DNA from: Mansonella perstans
Taxonomy: Eukaryota; Nematoda; Chromadorea; Rhabditida; Onchocercidae
Direction of reading: 5' to 3'
Assembly (NCBI GenBank): GCA_037074765.1
Contig: JBAMDO010000052.1
Location: 248,001-312,000 of the forward strand
DNA: 64,000 bases
In this document: positions 13,601 through 26,755 of the stretch, in pieces
How the letters are laid out: each line of letters starts with the position of its first letter
Numbering within the stretch: the first letter of the stretch is position 1
The notes under the pieces: model-generated
What the model saw: only the letters and a program-made list of their open reading frames with translations
The model's database searches: none
What the model was told of the DNA's origin: nothing
Position numbers and translations under genes: made by a program

Positions 13601-15467
13601 GAATACTTCTTAACCTTTGATTTGATCATATTTTAAACTTCATGTCATAAAGCCTTTTTCAGTCTTTTAAAGAAAGATAAAGCATTCAAGCAAATATGAA
13701 TCAATTAAGTCAGTGGACTGAGAATACCTCCGCTTCGGATTTCTGCTTTCTTTCATATTTCTTTTTTTCCCGTTTATCTAACTGATTTTCATCAGAAGCA
13801 GAAATGTCGGCCTTATGTTGCTGAAGTTGAGGCTCTTCTTCATCTTTCAACTTAAACACAAAGAAGCCGTGTTTAATTTATGAAAAATATTGAGCTATAG
13901 ATCACAGTAATATTAAAATATTAAGCGGCAAATGTTTCTTCATGGTTTTCATGTAATAGAAAATGAATAGTTCTGGATTTCATCCATATTCAGCATTCAC
14001 TGATGACAGCAAAACCGGAATATCATTTTAGCTATTTCTAAAACCGGAACAATCAGTTCAACTATAGCCCTTCTCGAAATAGTTTGGTATGACTTATTGA
14101 AAAAATAATTAGAAGCTTCCAAAAGATCATTCCTGGAAAAATATCTTAAATGATTGGTTCCAATTTTGCTTAACGTAATTTCTACTTCAACTTCAGCGGT
14201 TTTCCGAGAATCTTTGTTTGTTGACAGCTTTTTAGCCTTGTTTGTTTTTTCAGATGATGATCTTGCTGTGGAAACATGCAAAAGTTGCACATCCTGAAAA
14301 TTAGAAGTGAACTTCATGTGGACTTGAAAACTTGCCTCAAGATTTTATTATTTGAAAAAATAATTCACCTCAATTGCAGTTTTAGTTTTTGCCGATGATA
14401 AAAGATTTTTGTTTGGACTTGGATATTGCTTACGCTTTGGCGTTTGAATATATGGCATAATTGATTGAGAATTTACTAAATATGCAAATTTTTATTATTA
14501 GTAGCTAAATTAATGAGAAAATTAAGAAGAATGATTAGTCCTTTGGCCCATAAACTTTTTCCAAAAATTTTTTTTGAAATAATTAGTGTCGCATTTCGTG
14601 CTCACAATATTACCTATTCTAAACTGATTTATTGGACGCAATTAATTTTTCCTATTTGTTTTGTACATATTTCTAACATCAAACAGTAGATTTTCTACCA
14701 CGTTCAGAACTAGAGTATTCCAGAACATATTCCGGATATAGCATCATTTCTTAGATATTAGTTTCAGCTCATCTAGTTAATCAAGCTTTGTAGACATCTA
14801 GCATAGCTGTTGATCAATAAAAATCTTCTAAGATTGTTATCTTTGATCTGTGAACTCTTACCATGGCTCACTAGATATTTTCGTAAAAGAAAATCTCGAA
14901 GATTACCATGTTTGAAAAGTAAATTATAATATATGCAGTATCTGACCAACTTAAGATTTTGAGCAAATGGCCAAAACATGAATTTATAGGCTGCGATACA
15001 CCGAAGAATTTAGGTGTTTCCAACATTTTACCCTTTTTTCTCGATATTGTAAGGGAATATAAACTACTTGGCTCTGTAGAGCGAGATTTTAGACGAACTT
15101 CGAGATTTGAAGCCAATTCTGGCATTCCTTACTGCTGTGAGCATCTGTAATTCAAGTTGCCTTCTTCGAAACATATCAAGTTTCGACTGATTTTGATCGT
15201 CTCGATGTTGCTGTATTTCTTTCTCGATTTGTCTCCTGGACATTCAGTTTACTTGTTTGCAGAAAAAAGAATGAATTCAAAGTAAACTGTAAAAATTCTC
15301 CTCAATGATTTGAAAAACTATGCGATTTATGCAAGCTAACCTTGTTTTCCTTCGGTAATGAGCGCAAAGAAGCCAAATTGCTAACAAGCCAAGGGTGGCA
15401 AGAATGACAGAAAATATGAACAACGTGATAATCATCCATAACAATGAACTTACTGACACACAACAGC
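10626..15467 (-). CDS. unrecognised single-pass membrane protein, 5' end not found
   Basis: Ten exons join in one frame: 15341-15467, 15099-15235, 14369-14475, 14186-14293, 13728-13850, 12965-13094, 12312-12457, 11752-11920, 11029-11131, 10626-10677 (about 400 codons; stop at 10626-10628). The first found exon encodes one strong hydrophobic helix, about 24 residues from LLWMIITLFIF to LLAIWLLCAH, then a basic stop-transfer YRRKTRRQ. A glutamine/arginine-rich segment follows (possible coiled coil), then a Lys/Ser/Glu-rich tail, a conserved-looking block YHHQVKPSQVYEWINRIAR, an acidic segment (YDEKDEENDAG) and a Thr/Ser/Ala repeat. This predicts a type I or III topology with a long intrinsically disordered cytoplasmic tail. 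The first exon found starts in phase 1, so at least one upstream coding exon with the ATG is missing from this model. The donors at 15099 and 14186 are the least certain. I do not recognise the family. Confidence 0.6.
11756..11855 (-). repeat. 48-bp tandem duplication inside a coding exon
   Basis: Within the exon 11752-11920 the unit TSPTSATLTSASAN is followed by TSPTSVTLTPASVN, one unit being 16 residues (48 bases) long. The unit length keeps frame. Confidence 0.8.
12550..12690. repeat. degenerate TTTA-rich tract
   Basis: Imperfect ATTT/TTTA tetranucleotide repeat in an intron of the unrecognised membrane-protein gene. Confidence 0.7.
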
Positions 15468-17088
15468 CTGAAAAATGAATCCAGGAAAGAAAGTGAAGCC
15501 AGCATGGATTGTTCTCATTTTTGTTATCTTCGATTTAATCCAAAAAACTTTTTAATGAAAATATCTGGTTGAAAAAGTAGAAAAAAATGATAAATGATAA
15601 ATCAATCAAATTTTAATTTAAGACTGAGTCAAAATATTCCATTTCTTCGTCCTTTGTCCCAGATCAGTAAATTCAATCTCTATCCATAAATCTCTATCAA
15701 AGCCTGTTCAACTTATTCATTCCATAATATTTAACAATCATAAGTTGATTTAAGAAAAAAATAATTATAAATTATTCTTAATCTCTTGGATTCTTGAATC
15801 TTTCTAAATTCCACGATTCCGGAAATCCCTTGGATCACTTTTGCAACGACAAAATCGAAGTTATTATAAAAGAATTAAAAAATATACCTTGAAACAGACT
15901 TTCACTTGCATATTTAATTATATTTCTGTAAAAAAAAAAAAAAAAATAAACGTTTTTTTCGAGTTAAGGCAAGTTTTATGTCTAATTGAACTTTTGAAGA
16001 AAAAATTTAACAATATTAAGGTACAACTGAACAATCTTTCTAATTAATAAATGGATATGAGAGTTGTTGTGAATTAGGCAGATTTGAAAATAATACGGTT
16101 CAGTCCATCATTGTTCGCAATGTTTTCGATTTATTTCGATACAAAAAAAAAAGTTTTTTTATTCACAGCGATGTGTAAGAGAAAAAAATGTGTGCGATCC
16201 AACTGTCCATTATTATTTTTTTTTCAAATTTAATTTTGTTTTTCAGATTTTGAACAAAAAATAAAGTTAAATGAAATCGATTAATAATTGTCACCTTTCC
16301 ATGGTTGATTATTTAATTTGAAAAGAAATGTCGAAACATTTGCTTTCAGAATTCACTTTCCGATGATATATACCACATGGATAGACAACTAGACAGAAAC
16401 TGGAAATCGTTGTGTGTTTAGCAAATTCATTTCATTTCTTTCAAAATTACATTTTCCTATTTCTTTCCAATACATGCATTATTTCAAAAATAGCAAATTT
16501 CCTTCCTGTGTTAAATCACCTTTTTTAGAAGAAAGAAAAGCTAATTCCTTTCCTTTATTCAAAGTAACGTAAGGAAAATATTGAGAATAAGCATCAAAAA
16601 AACCAAATTTTACACTTTTTTGACCGTTTTTTGCCTTAGATTTTAGTAAATAGTGCTGAATAAAATGATTTCTAATGTTACTGGATGTGTTTTTTTTTAT
16701 AATTCAATATATAATTTATGAAATGTTATGCCAACATGAATTTATTCAGGGTAGCTATAATCGTCAAGAAATTCCACTTAGCAATGAACCGTCTTAAGTT
16801 AACACCGTGATATGAAATGAATTTTTTTAATTCTTATTCTAACATGCTTAAATCATTCTACAATTTTTGACGTACGTGCGCTTTAAACGTCACATGCAAA
16901 TTTTATGGGATAAATAATGTAATGGATATTGTTTTTGTATGGTGACTTTCAGTCTGGCCGCATTATATTATACAACGTTACGCGTTATTTGAATTTTTCC
17001 ATTGTATTGTTATTAGCTTAGGAAGTTGGATATTATTTGCTTACTTATTTGAACTGACATAAGTTTTTTTTTTTTTTTTATTCCAGAG
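15468..17088. other. gap between divergent genes
   Basis: It must hold the missing first exon(s) of the minus-strand membrane-protein gene and the promoter of the plus-strand AUP1-like gene. I could not pick a convincing first exon with the required phase. Several A/T homopolymers are present (for example 15931-15945). Confidence 0.4.
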
Positions 17089-19529
17089 ATGACAGAAATA
17101 TCTGCTACAGCGACATCAATACCACAATTAAATAGTCTATTTGTACGTGATCGTTGTTCTTCGTCCGTGTTTCAACGTTTCTTGCTTTACATATATATTC
17201 CATTTGGTATAATACTATTTTGCTTACGTATGATCATTGGTATTCATATTTTTCTTACTGCCTGTATTCTACGCAAAACAATGTTGCTGAGGTGTACGGT
17301 AAGTTGTCATTCTTCATTTACTTTGCGCATTTATCATCTACTATTCAAGAGATTTCGATTTAACTCATAATTAGTGTTTTTAAGTTCCGTGATGTCTCAG
17401 ATCGAAATGTAAATTTAAAATTTTAAATCAATCAAACTGATTAATATGAATCTTATTTCCACAGTTTCCACTTCATTCGTTGTTTATTGCTGTATTTTAT
17501 CGTTTCATTTGATACCATTTGGAATTTAGCTTTTAATCATTGAAACATATTTTACTGCATTGATCAAGATTAACCACTGCGCGTATCATGAACTGTTTTT
17601 CAGGTACTAAGGATTATGTCATGCTTGTTGGGTTTAATAATATTCAGCGATGGACCAGCTGGAGAATGGGATCATAAAACGCATCTTTTAGTCGCCAACC
17701 ACATTTCAACGCTTGATCATATGGCTGTTGACTTAATTGAACCTTGCATATTGCCTTCTGTTTGGGACATACCCAGCATTTTACGTTGGTAAATCCTAAA
17801 AGCACTATTTTAATAGGATATGTTGTTATTAAAAATTCCAGTTCACTGATTGAGGGCATCAAAATATGGCCATTATGGCAATTATTCAATTTAGTTCATG
17901 AGCTCGATAAATATCAATTATTCCAATAAATAAATATCCACCTTCGGTCAATTTTGATCATGATTGACTGCTGAATATTGCTTTAAAAAATATGATTTTT
18001 TTCAGGTATTTCCTTCTTTTTCATAATTTACTTGTAGGTGCCTGGGATACAAAGATTTAGGAGCTCGCCAAGGACGTGCAGAGCTTATTCGTCGTTCAAA
18101 GTTATTCTGCGAAAAGAATGCTTTACCTCTTCTCACTTTTCCAGAGGGAGCAATGACGAGTGGTTCCACTGGTCTTCTCAAATTTAGTACTTGGCCATTT
18201 GAAGTATGTTATATTCCGCTTTCTCTTTCTTTAAGTATTATTTTACAATGATTATCAGCTTCGCAATTTAGGTAGCCGATTCAGTTCAGCCTGTGTTGAT
18301 ATCGATATATCGTCCATTTTTCGGCAATATTGCAGTATCAGTTTTGGGTGGCGCATGGTGGCAAGATGTTTTCTATTTTCTGTTTGTGCCGTTTACTATC
18401 ATAAAAGTACAACTTTACAGTTGCTTGTCTCGTTCATTTTCAGTCGAACTTTTGATATATTTGGTGTTAGAATTGCTTGGTTTCTTTAAAATACGCATCG
18501 TAAGAAATTACGCGGAAGCATGATAAATAGAACCAGATGTTGATTTTTCTAAATAATTTTTCAGTTTTATTTAAATCCTTCTATCACCAATGTATTTTTG
18601 TATAAAGTTTATTTCTTTTCATATTTCAAGCACTTGATGGATAATAATTCTGTGGAAGACTTAATTTCCTGTTATAATTTTAGGTGCGTTGGCTTCATCC
18701 TTTGCATCGTAGAAAAAGTTCAGACTCGAATAAACCGAGCGAAACAACTGAAGAATTCACGAAACGGGTTGCAGACATTATGGCTGCCAGTTTAGGTCAG
18801 GGAGTGGTCTTTTTTCTTTAATATCATGCAACATTAAAAAGAAAGGCAAATAAAAACATCAGATGTCTTCATGCATTTCCATTGCAGGCATTGCTGCTAC
18901 TTCGTTTACTTCTCAAGACGCAGTTGAGGAAGCGAAGCGACATCTTGAAGGAAGGCGGCGCTCGTTTCTAAACATAAGATTAAACAGTGGTTTTCCAAAA
19001 AAAGATCGGTCTTGGCAGAATGTAAAAAGTATTTCTGAACACCTAGATTCATTGACAATGAAAATCAAGCAAGCTTTTCCAGCAGTTCCACTTATAGCAA
19101 TAAGGTAAACAGTGTTCATTCAGCAAAACAATCAGAAATTGCAGTTATGGACTATTCGATTATAGAAATTTGTTCATTTATCCTTTTATTTTTTTCAGTT
19201 AAGATTGCACTGTGCAGTTCATCAATCCTATTTCCGTTAAAGGATTCAATAATCAAATCCAAATCAAGTCTTATTAATTTTTTTGCAGGAAAGATCTGGA
19301 ACAAACACAAGATGCTAATACAACATGTGAACGTATAACAACAGGGAAAATAAAATTAAATCCGCTGGCGAGTGATGAATTATTGCCAGGAACTAATCCA
19401 CAGCAATGGTCAAAAGTATATAGTTATCGAAAATGGAATCTTATTGAAATAAATCGTGCAAAATATATGAAACGAATAAGCGGAAAATTATCGGACGATC
19501 AGAACATGAAATTAATTCATGATTTGTAA
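17089..19529 (+). CDS. AUP1: AUP1-like acyltransferase with CUE domain
   Basis: Likely orthologue of ancient ubiquitous protein 1, which sits in the ER/lipid-droplet monolayer and links lipid droplets to ER-associated degradation. Seven exons: 17089-17298, 17604-17788, 18038-18203, 18272-18406, 18684-18795, 18888-19104, 19289-19529; 421 residues. The start follows TTATTCCAG by two bases, a typical trans-splice position. Residues about 31-60 form a long hydrophobic segment (hairpin or membrane anchor). The PlsC-like domain keeps the HX4D motif (NHISTLD, H103/D108) and FPEG (166-169), so catalytic residues are present. A CUE ubiquitin-binding domain occupies about 323-363 (IKQAFPAVPLIAIRKDLEQT). 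A basic C-terminal tail, YRKWNLIEINRAKYMKR, lies where the vertebrate protein has its E2-binding (G2BR) region; that equivalence is inferred. Length is close to human AUP1 (about 410). Confidence 0.92.
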
Positions 19530-19563
19530 TTTCTTTATATTTTCCTTTCTTTTTTCATTTTGA

Positions 19564-19569
19564 AATAAA
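19564..19569 (+). promoter_or_regulatory. polyadenylation signal of the AUP1-like gene
   Basis: AATAAA 35 bases after the stop codon. Confidence 0.6.
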
Positions 19570-20720
19570 TAAGAAATGAGCCCTTTTTAATAAATTATGA
19601 AAATATGACATGAAGGAATGGTACAGCATAAACAGAATAATAAATATTTTCTGGAAGAAGTATGTGATATATTTTTAATATCCTCAAATAAACAGTATAA
19701 ATTAAGGTACAGTGAAAGTTTACAGGGTGTTAGTGTTATTACTTTCTTATCATTTTTTCGTCTCTCGTCTTGTCTTTCTTAATGTTTGACTTATTGTTTT
19801 ACATTTTTAAAAAGTGAATGTTGAATATATATCACGGAATCATTCTAGTTTTTATTTGTACACTTTTATGACAATGACACTAATTTATTTTGTGTTCAAA
19901 TATTTTGAAATATATATTAAGTACATCGGAAGATGTTTTTTGTTATATTCCGACAGTTGATGAGAAAAAATCTAAATGTACTGGCTGGAAATAGCAGTAA
20001 GGTAATAGAGATGATATGGAAATAAAATTTTCATTTGAACTTTTCCTTACTTTTGCTATATTTAATTGGTAATAATTGAAGCTGTACATTCAGATCATAA
20101 GACAGATATATACATAAACAAATTTGCAAATTACTGTTTTAAATATTTAACGAATTTTTGGAATTTCATGCAAGAAAAAAATTAAAATAATTGCGGGCTA
20201 GTGTACTGTACATTTTAACAGTTTTTTTGTAATGGTTTGTATGTACGAGAAGCTTTGATGTGTAACGATATAAAAATGTTTGGATTATGTTGGATTTTTT
20301 TTTGCAAAGATGATGATGTTATGAATGTTATAAATTATATTGTAACAGTTTAAAACACTACTAGTATTTGAAGGTTCATGAGATCAATGTTCTTTTCATT
20401 AATATCGATCGGTAATTTTTTTTTTTAAATCATAATTTGGAGTGTAAATTGAGCATTTCATATGTAACTAAAAATATTTAACTTCTTCCTTTATGAAATA
20501 AGCGAAAAATTGATTGATGATTTAATTTGGAAGAAATAAAATTTAAAATAAAAAATTAGTGATAGTTATTTGGTTAGTCAATTGTGAAATGTGCGCGATG
20601 AGGCATCGAATAGTGGAAGTTCGATTCCTTGCTACTTCTTGCTCTCAATGAAGATCGCACTCAGCTCACACTGACCATCGTTTGTAACGAAATTTCATTT
20701 GATGTGAACTTGTTATTACT

Positions 20721-20737
20721 GAGAGAGAGAGAGAGAG
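20721..20737. repeat. (GA)n microsatellite
   Basis: Eight and a half GA units about 80 bases before the RBFA start codon. Confidence 0.9.
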
Positions 20738-20817
20738 TTCACTATTATTAAAGTTAACTTTAAGAATTTTCAGGATATGTTGAATTTTGGGAATTAATTA
20801 TAGTCATTTATGTGCTA

Positions 20818-22636
20818 ATGGAAAGATTGACGAAACTTTGTACGAAATGCATTATTCCTGTTATATCAATTCGTAATATTGCTAGTTCGTTGATTGCATG
20901 TTCATCACATATTAGTCCTTATAAAAGACGTACCGGACGAGGATATGCAAATGATTTGATGCATCGTGATTTATCTCGATTTATCATAGCCAATAAAAAG
21001 AATTTTACACGAACCATAGCTCGATTAGCTGGTATCGATAGTGGTTTAGAGAAAGTTGTTAGTTTCTTCTTTCATTTGAATTGTTTTAAAATTTCTAAGA
21101 AATATTGCATTACACAAGTAAATCTCTGCTTGAGCATTTTCTTTCATTTGAATTTAACAAATTTGATGAATGTTAACAATTGCATGTTTGCAGATAGATT
21201 TCGTATTATTTTTATTGGTGAATTGTTTACTTCATTGATCATAGTAGTATTAAAAGGAGCAAGATTATCTATTTAGATGCAATTTTTTTGAAAATATGTA
21301 TATTTTATTTTTTGAAATATACAAGGATTCTTTTCTACTCACGGCAATCAATAAGGTATTCATCGTAGAAGTAATCAGGAAAAAAAAAGTTTGAGATAAA
21401 CTGATATCATCATTGATTTATTTATTGTAGATGTTGATGTTGGATGTTGGAAAGAAACCGAAACCAAGGAAATTAACTGAGGCAAAAAGGAATCGTTTAG
21501 GACGAATGTTTCTGGAGCACATCTTTCAAATTTTGTGTGAACATGATCAATTTTGTGAAATAGAAGGATTGGAATTGTATAAGGTATATCTTTATTGAAT
21601 TATTTATAAGATTTAACTTCTTTTGTTGATTTGTTACAAAAAGAAGTAGGGAAGGTTTGGTTAATTTGAAGCACATTTATAATATTGATAATATCTCAGT
21701 GAATTGAACATATATGAAGCAAATATTATAACTATACGTACTTCTTTGTCCTCTCCTGTTCCTTGACTCCGCTAGAGAAACCTAAATAGACCATCCAGGA
21801 CGATAATGTGCAATAAATTTTAGATTGATGTAGGCCCAACATTCAAAGTAATGGACATTTACTGGTTAGCAAAAGGTGATCAATCCGATGAGGTAATTTT
21901 TGTTTTCTTTTTACAAATGGGAGCAAAAGTAATATATTTTTTCCGCCTCATTTATCCTCTTCTACATTCCCTTGGTATTTGGTTTTGAGAAGTTTCTTGA
22001 CATATTCAACATTTTTATTGTTGAGTTGGAGCTTCTGTGCTTTTTCAGATTGCAGAGAAAGTTCTAAAGAGATCAGAAGACTTCGTACGCAAAAGGTTAT
22101 CGGAATTGCTAGGCAGTCATAATATTCCACGTTTGACATTCGTTGCCGAACGCAAGCATCTTGTGAAGGAGGTATGAATAGATCAGTGGTCTGCATTTTG
22201 TCACCATTCTATCTAGAAATTTTAAAAAATTGATTTTTGTCCTATGTAACCCATAAAAATTAGTTAGCTTTTTTCAAGAACCACAATTGCATATAATATT
22301 GTTAAACGTTTGCGAATATAATTCTTATAAAAATTTTAATAGGTAAACTTATCGATATTGTTATTGTTGTTCAGCGAATATTACTGTTCAACGATATTGT
22401 TGTTCAGCGAAGCAATTCTCATATTTCAGTTTAAAAGTTTAATAAATTTGCTGCAAATAAATATTCGAAAGTAGAATGTATATGTTTAAATCATCTTACC
22501 ATCTTATATTTTTCAGGAAATGAATCGTTTATTTGAGAAAGCAGATTATGGTATGCAGTATCGAGCTTTAAGTCATACTGGTGCCATTCTTGGATCAATG
22601 GCTGATACAGGTTCATCCAGTGGTAGTGAAAAGTAG
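20818..22636 (+). CDS. RBFA: mitochondrial ribosome-binding factor A
   Basis: Probable RBFA orthologue, a KH-fold factor that binds small-subunit rRNA during ribosome maturation; here most likely mitochondrial. Five exons: 20818-21054, 21431-21583, 21824-21892, 22049-22171, 22517-22636; 233 residues. I chose the first in-frame ATG at 20818; the GTG six bases earlier is not needed. The N-terminus is basic, hydrophobic and without acidic residues over the first 40 positions, as in a mitochondrial presequence. The core has the RbfA pattern: KRNRLGRMFLEHIFQIL, then VGPTFKVMDIYWLAKG, a helix with RSEDFVRKRLSELLG, then IPRLTFVAER and a final helix ending LFEKADYG. The C-terminus is short and Ser/Gly-rich. 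An alternative family (mitochondrial IF3) was considered but the motif order fits RbfA. Confidence 0.82.
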
Positions 22637-25600
22637 AGTTCAAAGCAAAAATTCCATGCAGAGTGGAAAAAACTCAAGAAGATATGATTTTGCTACAAAC
22701 AAAAAATAAATACAACTATGATTATGGTTTTAGACTAAAAAATTGTTTAAGAGTAACTTAACTTTTGGCACACAGTTATTTTTCCACGATTGTTTTAGAA
22801 TTGTGATGGTTATTTATGAATTTTTTAAATATTTTTCGTAAGAAATGATATATTTTAAAAATTCATATTTGTGAGCTATTTAATAAATAATTCATATGTT
22901 GTTAACATGCTTAAATGATATATAATAACATTAAACATGAGAATATATTGCCATGTAAGTTTTGTCAACCATATCGATCTTCCCGAGATGAAATTGATAA
23001 ATGGAATTTAATGGGAAATATGCAATAGCACTGAATTAAGGCAATAAATTCCGCATCATTTATAATAGAATGATGGATAGCACTGATTATTATTGTTGTT
23101 TAGTTTTTTTCGTTGGTTGAAAATTTACTCTTGCAATTCGATTTTTTAATCTTGACCGTCTATTTGTTCACATATTTTTATTTACTGCTGTACATACTAT
23201 TTTTGACTTTATAATTTCTAACAGTTCTTTTATCGGCAATTTGTGAAATAAAATATCACGAATGTTGGGAAAAATAAATAGACAGCTTGTAAATGACTGA
23301 TTTTCTTTAAGGAAAAATGTCAAGATTTTTGAATCGAATTTTCAGCTAAAATTATTGAATTGCAAATTCAGGCGAAAATAATTTTGAAGGAAAAAGGCTA
23401 TTGATGTTGTTAGTGTAGCAACGGTTGTAATGGTTTACTGTTTTAAAAAAGTTACGGCAACTGAATTGAAAAGTGAAAATATCGAACTGAAATAAAGAAA
23501 GAGTGTAAAAAATATAAAAAATTATTCAAGACAAACTTCAGTTAACCCGAAAGTTAGGATTGGGAATTACGGATTGGAAGAATATAAAAAACAGAAATTG
23601 CTCAAAACAATCTTCAGTTAACCAAAAAGTTAAGATTAGGAATTAGGAATTGAAATATAAGGGAATAATTAATTTCTCGACTTGGAAGGTATGTAGAAGA
23701 AGAGTATAATTACAGGGAAAAGATAATAAAATCGTCGTGAACTTATTGGTTTGAAAAATCTGATCAGTTATTTTAATTACTCCATTTCATTCAAAAAAAA
23801 AAAACAATCATAGAAGAGAAGAAAAATGGAAATTGAGTTAATGACTTACCTATTAAAGGACAATTCGTCCCGCAAATTTTACAAATGTTTAGAAAATATT
23901 TTCACTATGCGATACCGTTCAAGATACCGTATAAGTGTGTAAGTGTGCATTTTTTTACGTGACAAGTAAGTTTACACTTATTCCTTTTGACGTGTGGAAT
24001 GGACAGCAAAACAAATTTGCAATGTTCATTTTCTGCATATTTATAATTTATACATTTGCTTTTAAGACTGACATTCATACCTTTACAGGTGTGATTTCAC
24101 GTTGTTATGAAATGATTTCCAAGAGTGAAAAAGCAAAGAGGGAGGTAAAAGTGAACGAAGATTGTTGAAAGTTTTTAAACAAATTATAGTAATTTTTTTA
24201 CCGTAACTGTTTGAAAACACATTGGATAATTTTTTTTTTTCATTAATTTCAACTAAAATTCATGCAAAAATTTGTTAATTGAAACTGACAAAGATTAATA
24301 TACAATTAATATCTTTCATTTCTTTTGATTAATATTTTGTTTGTGTCTCGTAAAATCGTTTGTTCAGTTTTTAATAAAAAAATGAATGTTGTTCAAAGAA
24401 TTTTAAAAAGTTTGAAAAAATAATTTGCAAATGAATTTGTAAATGATATTGTACCATTTCATCACAACATATTCTAAATGAGAATTAATCACAAAAGGAT
24501 TCTTCTGGCAAGGATCCGCTTTTAATTAAAAAATTAATTGATAAATTTTGAACAATAGCCGAAATAAAAATTTAAGTGAGTAAAGTAGTACTTTCTGATC
24601 TCTGTGTTTCGGGATCACATGTTTTCAAAAATTAGTTTATTCTTTTCACTTTTTTCGTCGAAATTCCGTAAATAACTTCGGACAAGTTCTCAATGTGATT
24701 TATGTAAATATTGATTTGAAAAGAATGATTTTTCTCTTCAAACACAAAGGAACACTTTTTTCTGACTTTTAATTTTTTTAGCGCTCCTTTTTAATGAAAG
24801 AGAAAGTGATTACGCTGAAACTGCTTTATATCTTTTTAATTGTTTTCTTTTCTTCCTTAAATGACAAATTTTTGTTCATTTCTAAAATATTTCAATAATT
24901 TTGCTTAATTTAAAAATAAGCACAAAGAACAGTAACGTAAAAAGTGTTTGAAAAATATTTAAATATTAATTCAGATGACACTGATGGTGGTAATTAGCGA
25001 GAAACTGCAGATAGTAGTGTTAATTTTGAAGTGATAAACATTTTATAACAATTTTTGAAGTTGATAAACACTGATATTAATATTCATTTTTTTAAAAATA
25101 TATTGTCATTTTTTTAAATTTAAGTACTTTATTGTTTTATCATTTGAAATCGTTACGTGAGTATGATATCATTAATATAAAACTTGTTAACTGCTCTGTG
25201 ATAAGGCATTTCATCGTAGTGATAATAGAGTTAATGTCATAGATTAACGAATGGCCTTTACAATGCAATTTTCTGGATAATCTATTCGTTCATTAAGTCA
25301 TCAGTAAAAAATTGTGCTGCATGAACTAAATGGTAATAATCGATCGGATAATAAAATGATAGGGATTGGATCAATTATCTTGATAATTGCTCGTTATCTT
25401 TTAATGTTTAAGCTTTGAGCGATGAAATATCGTTATTAGGATTTTAAAATGCAACATTTTGTCTGATCTGCAAGATCCACACAGATAGGGTAAGTTGGTG
25501 GAAAAACTTAAGTTCACATTAATATGTGGAGTTGATTAATCAAAATGACAATTGATCAAAATAATTTTAAAAAATGGCTGGAAATAATTGCGGATCAAAA

Positions 25601-26755
25601 AAAAGAAAGAAGAATTAATGCATGACATTTGACCCACCTGCATTCTTCATTGAATAAAAGTAAAAATTGAAGAATGATTAATTGTTCACCTAATTAAAAT
25701 CAAATTATCACCAAACATTCATTACGTAGTGAAAGGCATTTTTTTTCTCCTTCCTAATTTTTCAATTAGGCAAGCAGTCAATCATTCTATGTTTCTCTTT
25801 ATTTCTCTTCTTCATTTTATGATCAAAACTATCATATCAATGTTTTCATTTGAAAATGCGATCAGATCAACTTCCATGAGTTAAAAAATTTTATAAATTA
25901 ACCTTAATTTAACACTGATTTAGCTCAACTGGTTCATTTGAGTTTTTCAATCAAATCCCATTTGTGAATCATATAGATGTGATAATTATTTTTTAACAAA
26001 ACCTTTATTAGCAGATATTTTCTTGTAACAGAAAGACAGATGACAGTGTTTGTTTTGAACGATATACTATATAGTGAGATTCAAAAATCGATTGTTACCA
26101 AGTTAACTTAATTAATTTATTAATTTGCTCAAGGATTAAATGAATCTTGAAATGACTTGAAATGGCATGGCAAGAAAGTAAGCTATTGTAGTAGAAAAGA
26201 TGTACAACTAATCTAATCCTTTTCCAGTTGCGTAAATAATTTTTGAGGAGTAAAAATAAATTTGCAAATGAATAAAATTTATTTTTGATCATTTTATAAT
26301 TAAAAAGAATTGATAAGAGAAATGAGTGAATTATATAGTTATAACAAACTTCATAAATAGTGACAAAATCATTATTGGAAATTTTAATTCATCATTTGGA
26401 AGTAAAAATAATGAAAGTAGTAATTTGTAATTAGATTAATGATAATATTTTATAGCGATAATGTTCCTTAAAAGATTTGATGGATAATAAATTACCCATA
26501 AAGATAGAAAAAGGCGAAAACAGGAAAGAATTATTCCGGATATACCCCAGCAATCGCAAATTTCAATTTATTTATTTGAATTGCCCACTTGTCCATTCAT
26601 CCTCTTATCGTGCAGAAGAAATATTAAGAGCGCGGCGATCTTCCTCCGGGTCGTAGTGGTCAATCAGAGAGACACTGTTATTATATTAGTGGAAAAATTC
26701 ACTTTCAGTTGAAAAATTTCCAACTCGATCATTACCCAAATATTTTAACGCTCTT
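22637..26755. other. 4.1 kb intergenic region
   Basis: No gene recognised. An open stretch at 23935-24168 (plus) could encode a short hydrophobic peptide but starts at a non-ATG codon, lacks splice context and matches nothing known. A relatively GC-rich patch at 26625-26690 just ahead of the lipase is a candidate promoter or 5' untranslated exon. Confidence 0.5.
22705..22710 (+). promoter_or_regulatory. polyadenylation signal of RBFA
   Basis: AATAAA 69 bases after the stop codon. Confidence 0.5.

Larger units (their letters stand above)
19530..20817 (+). other. spacer between AUP1 and RBFA
   Basis: No exon seen. A (GA)n tract lies at 20721-20737. The acceptor-like TTTTCAG ending at 20772 is a candidate trans-splice site for RBFA. 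At about 1.3 kb the spacing is long for a nematode operon, so co-transcription is uncertain. Confidence 0.5.

Noticed and set aside
15302..15505. 67-codon ATG-started frame overlapping the membrane-helix exon
   Set aside because: The other frame gives a clean transmembrane helix and joins the next exon in phase; this frame does neither.
20590..20660. tRNA-like B box (AGTTCGATTCC)
   Set aside because: The flanking bases do not pair into a T stem and no acceptor stem or A box lines up.
23935..24168. 77-codon hydrophobic open frame
   Set aside because: Non-ATG start, no splice or trans-splice context, no recognisable motif.
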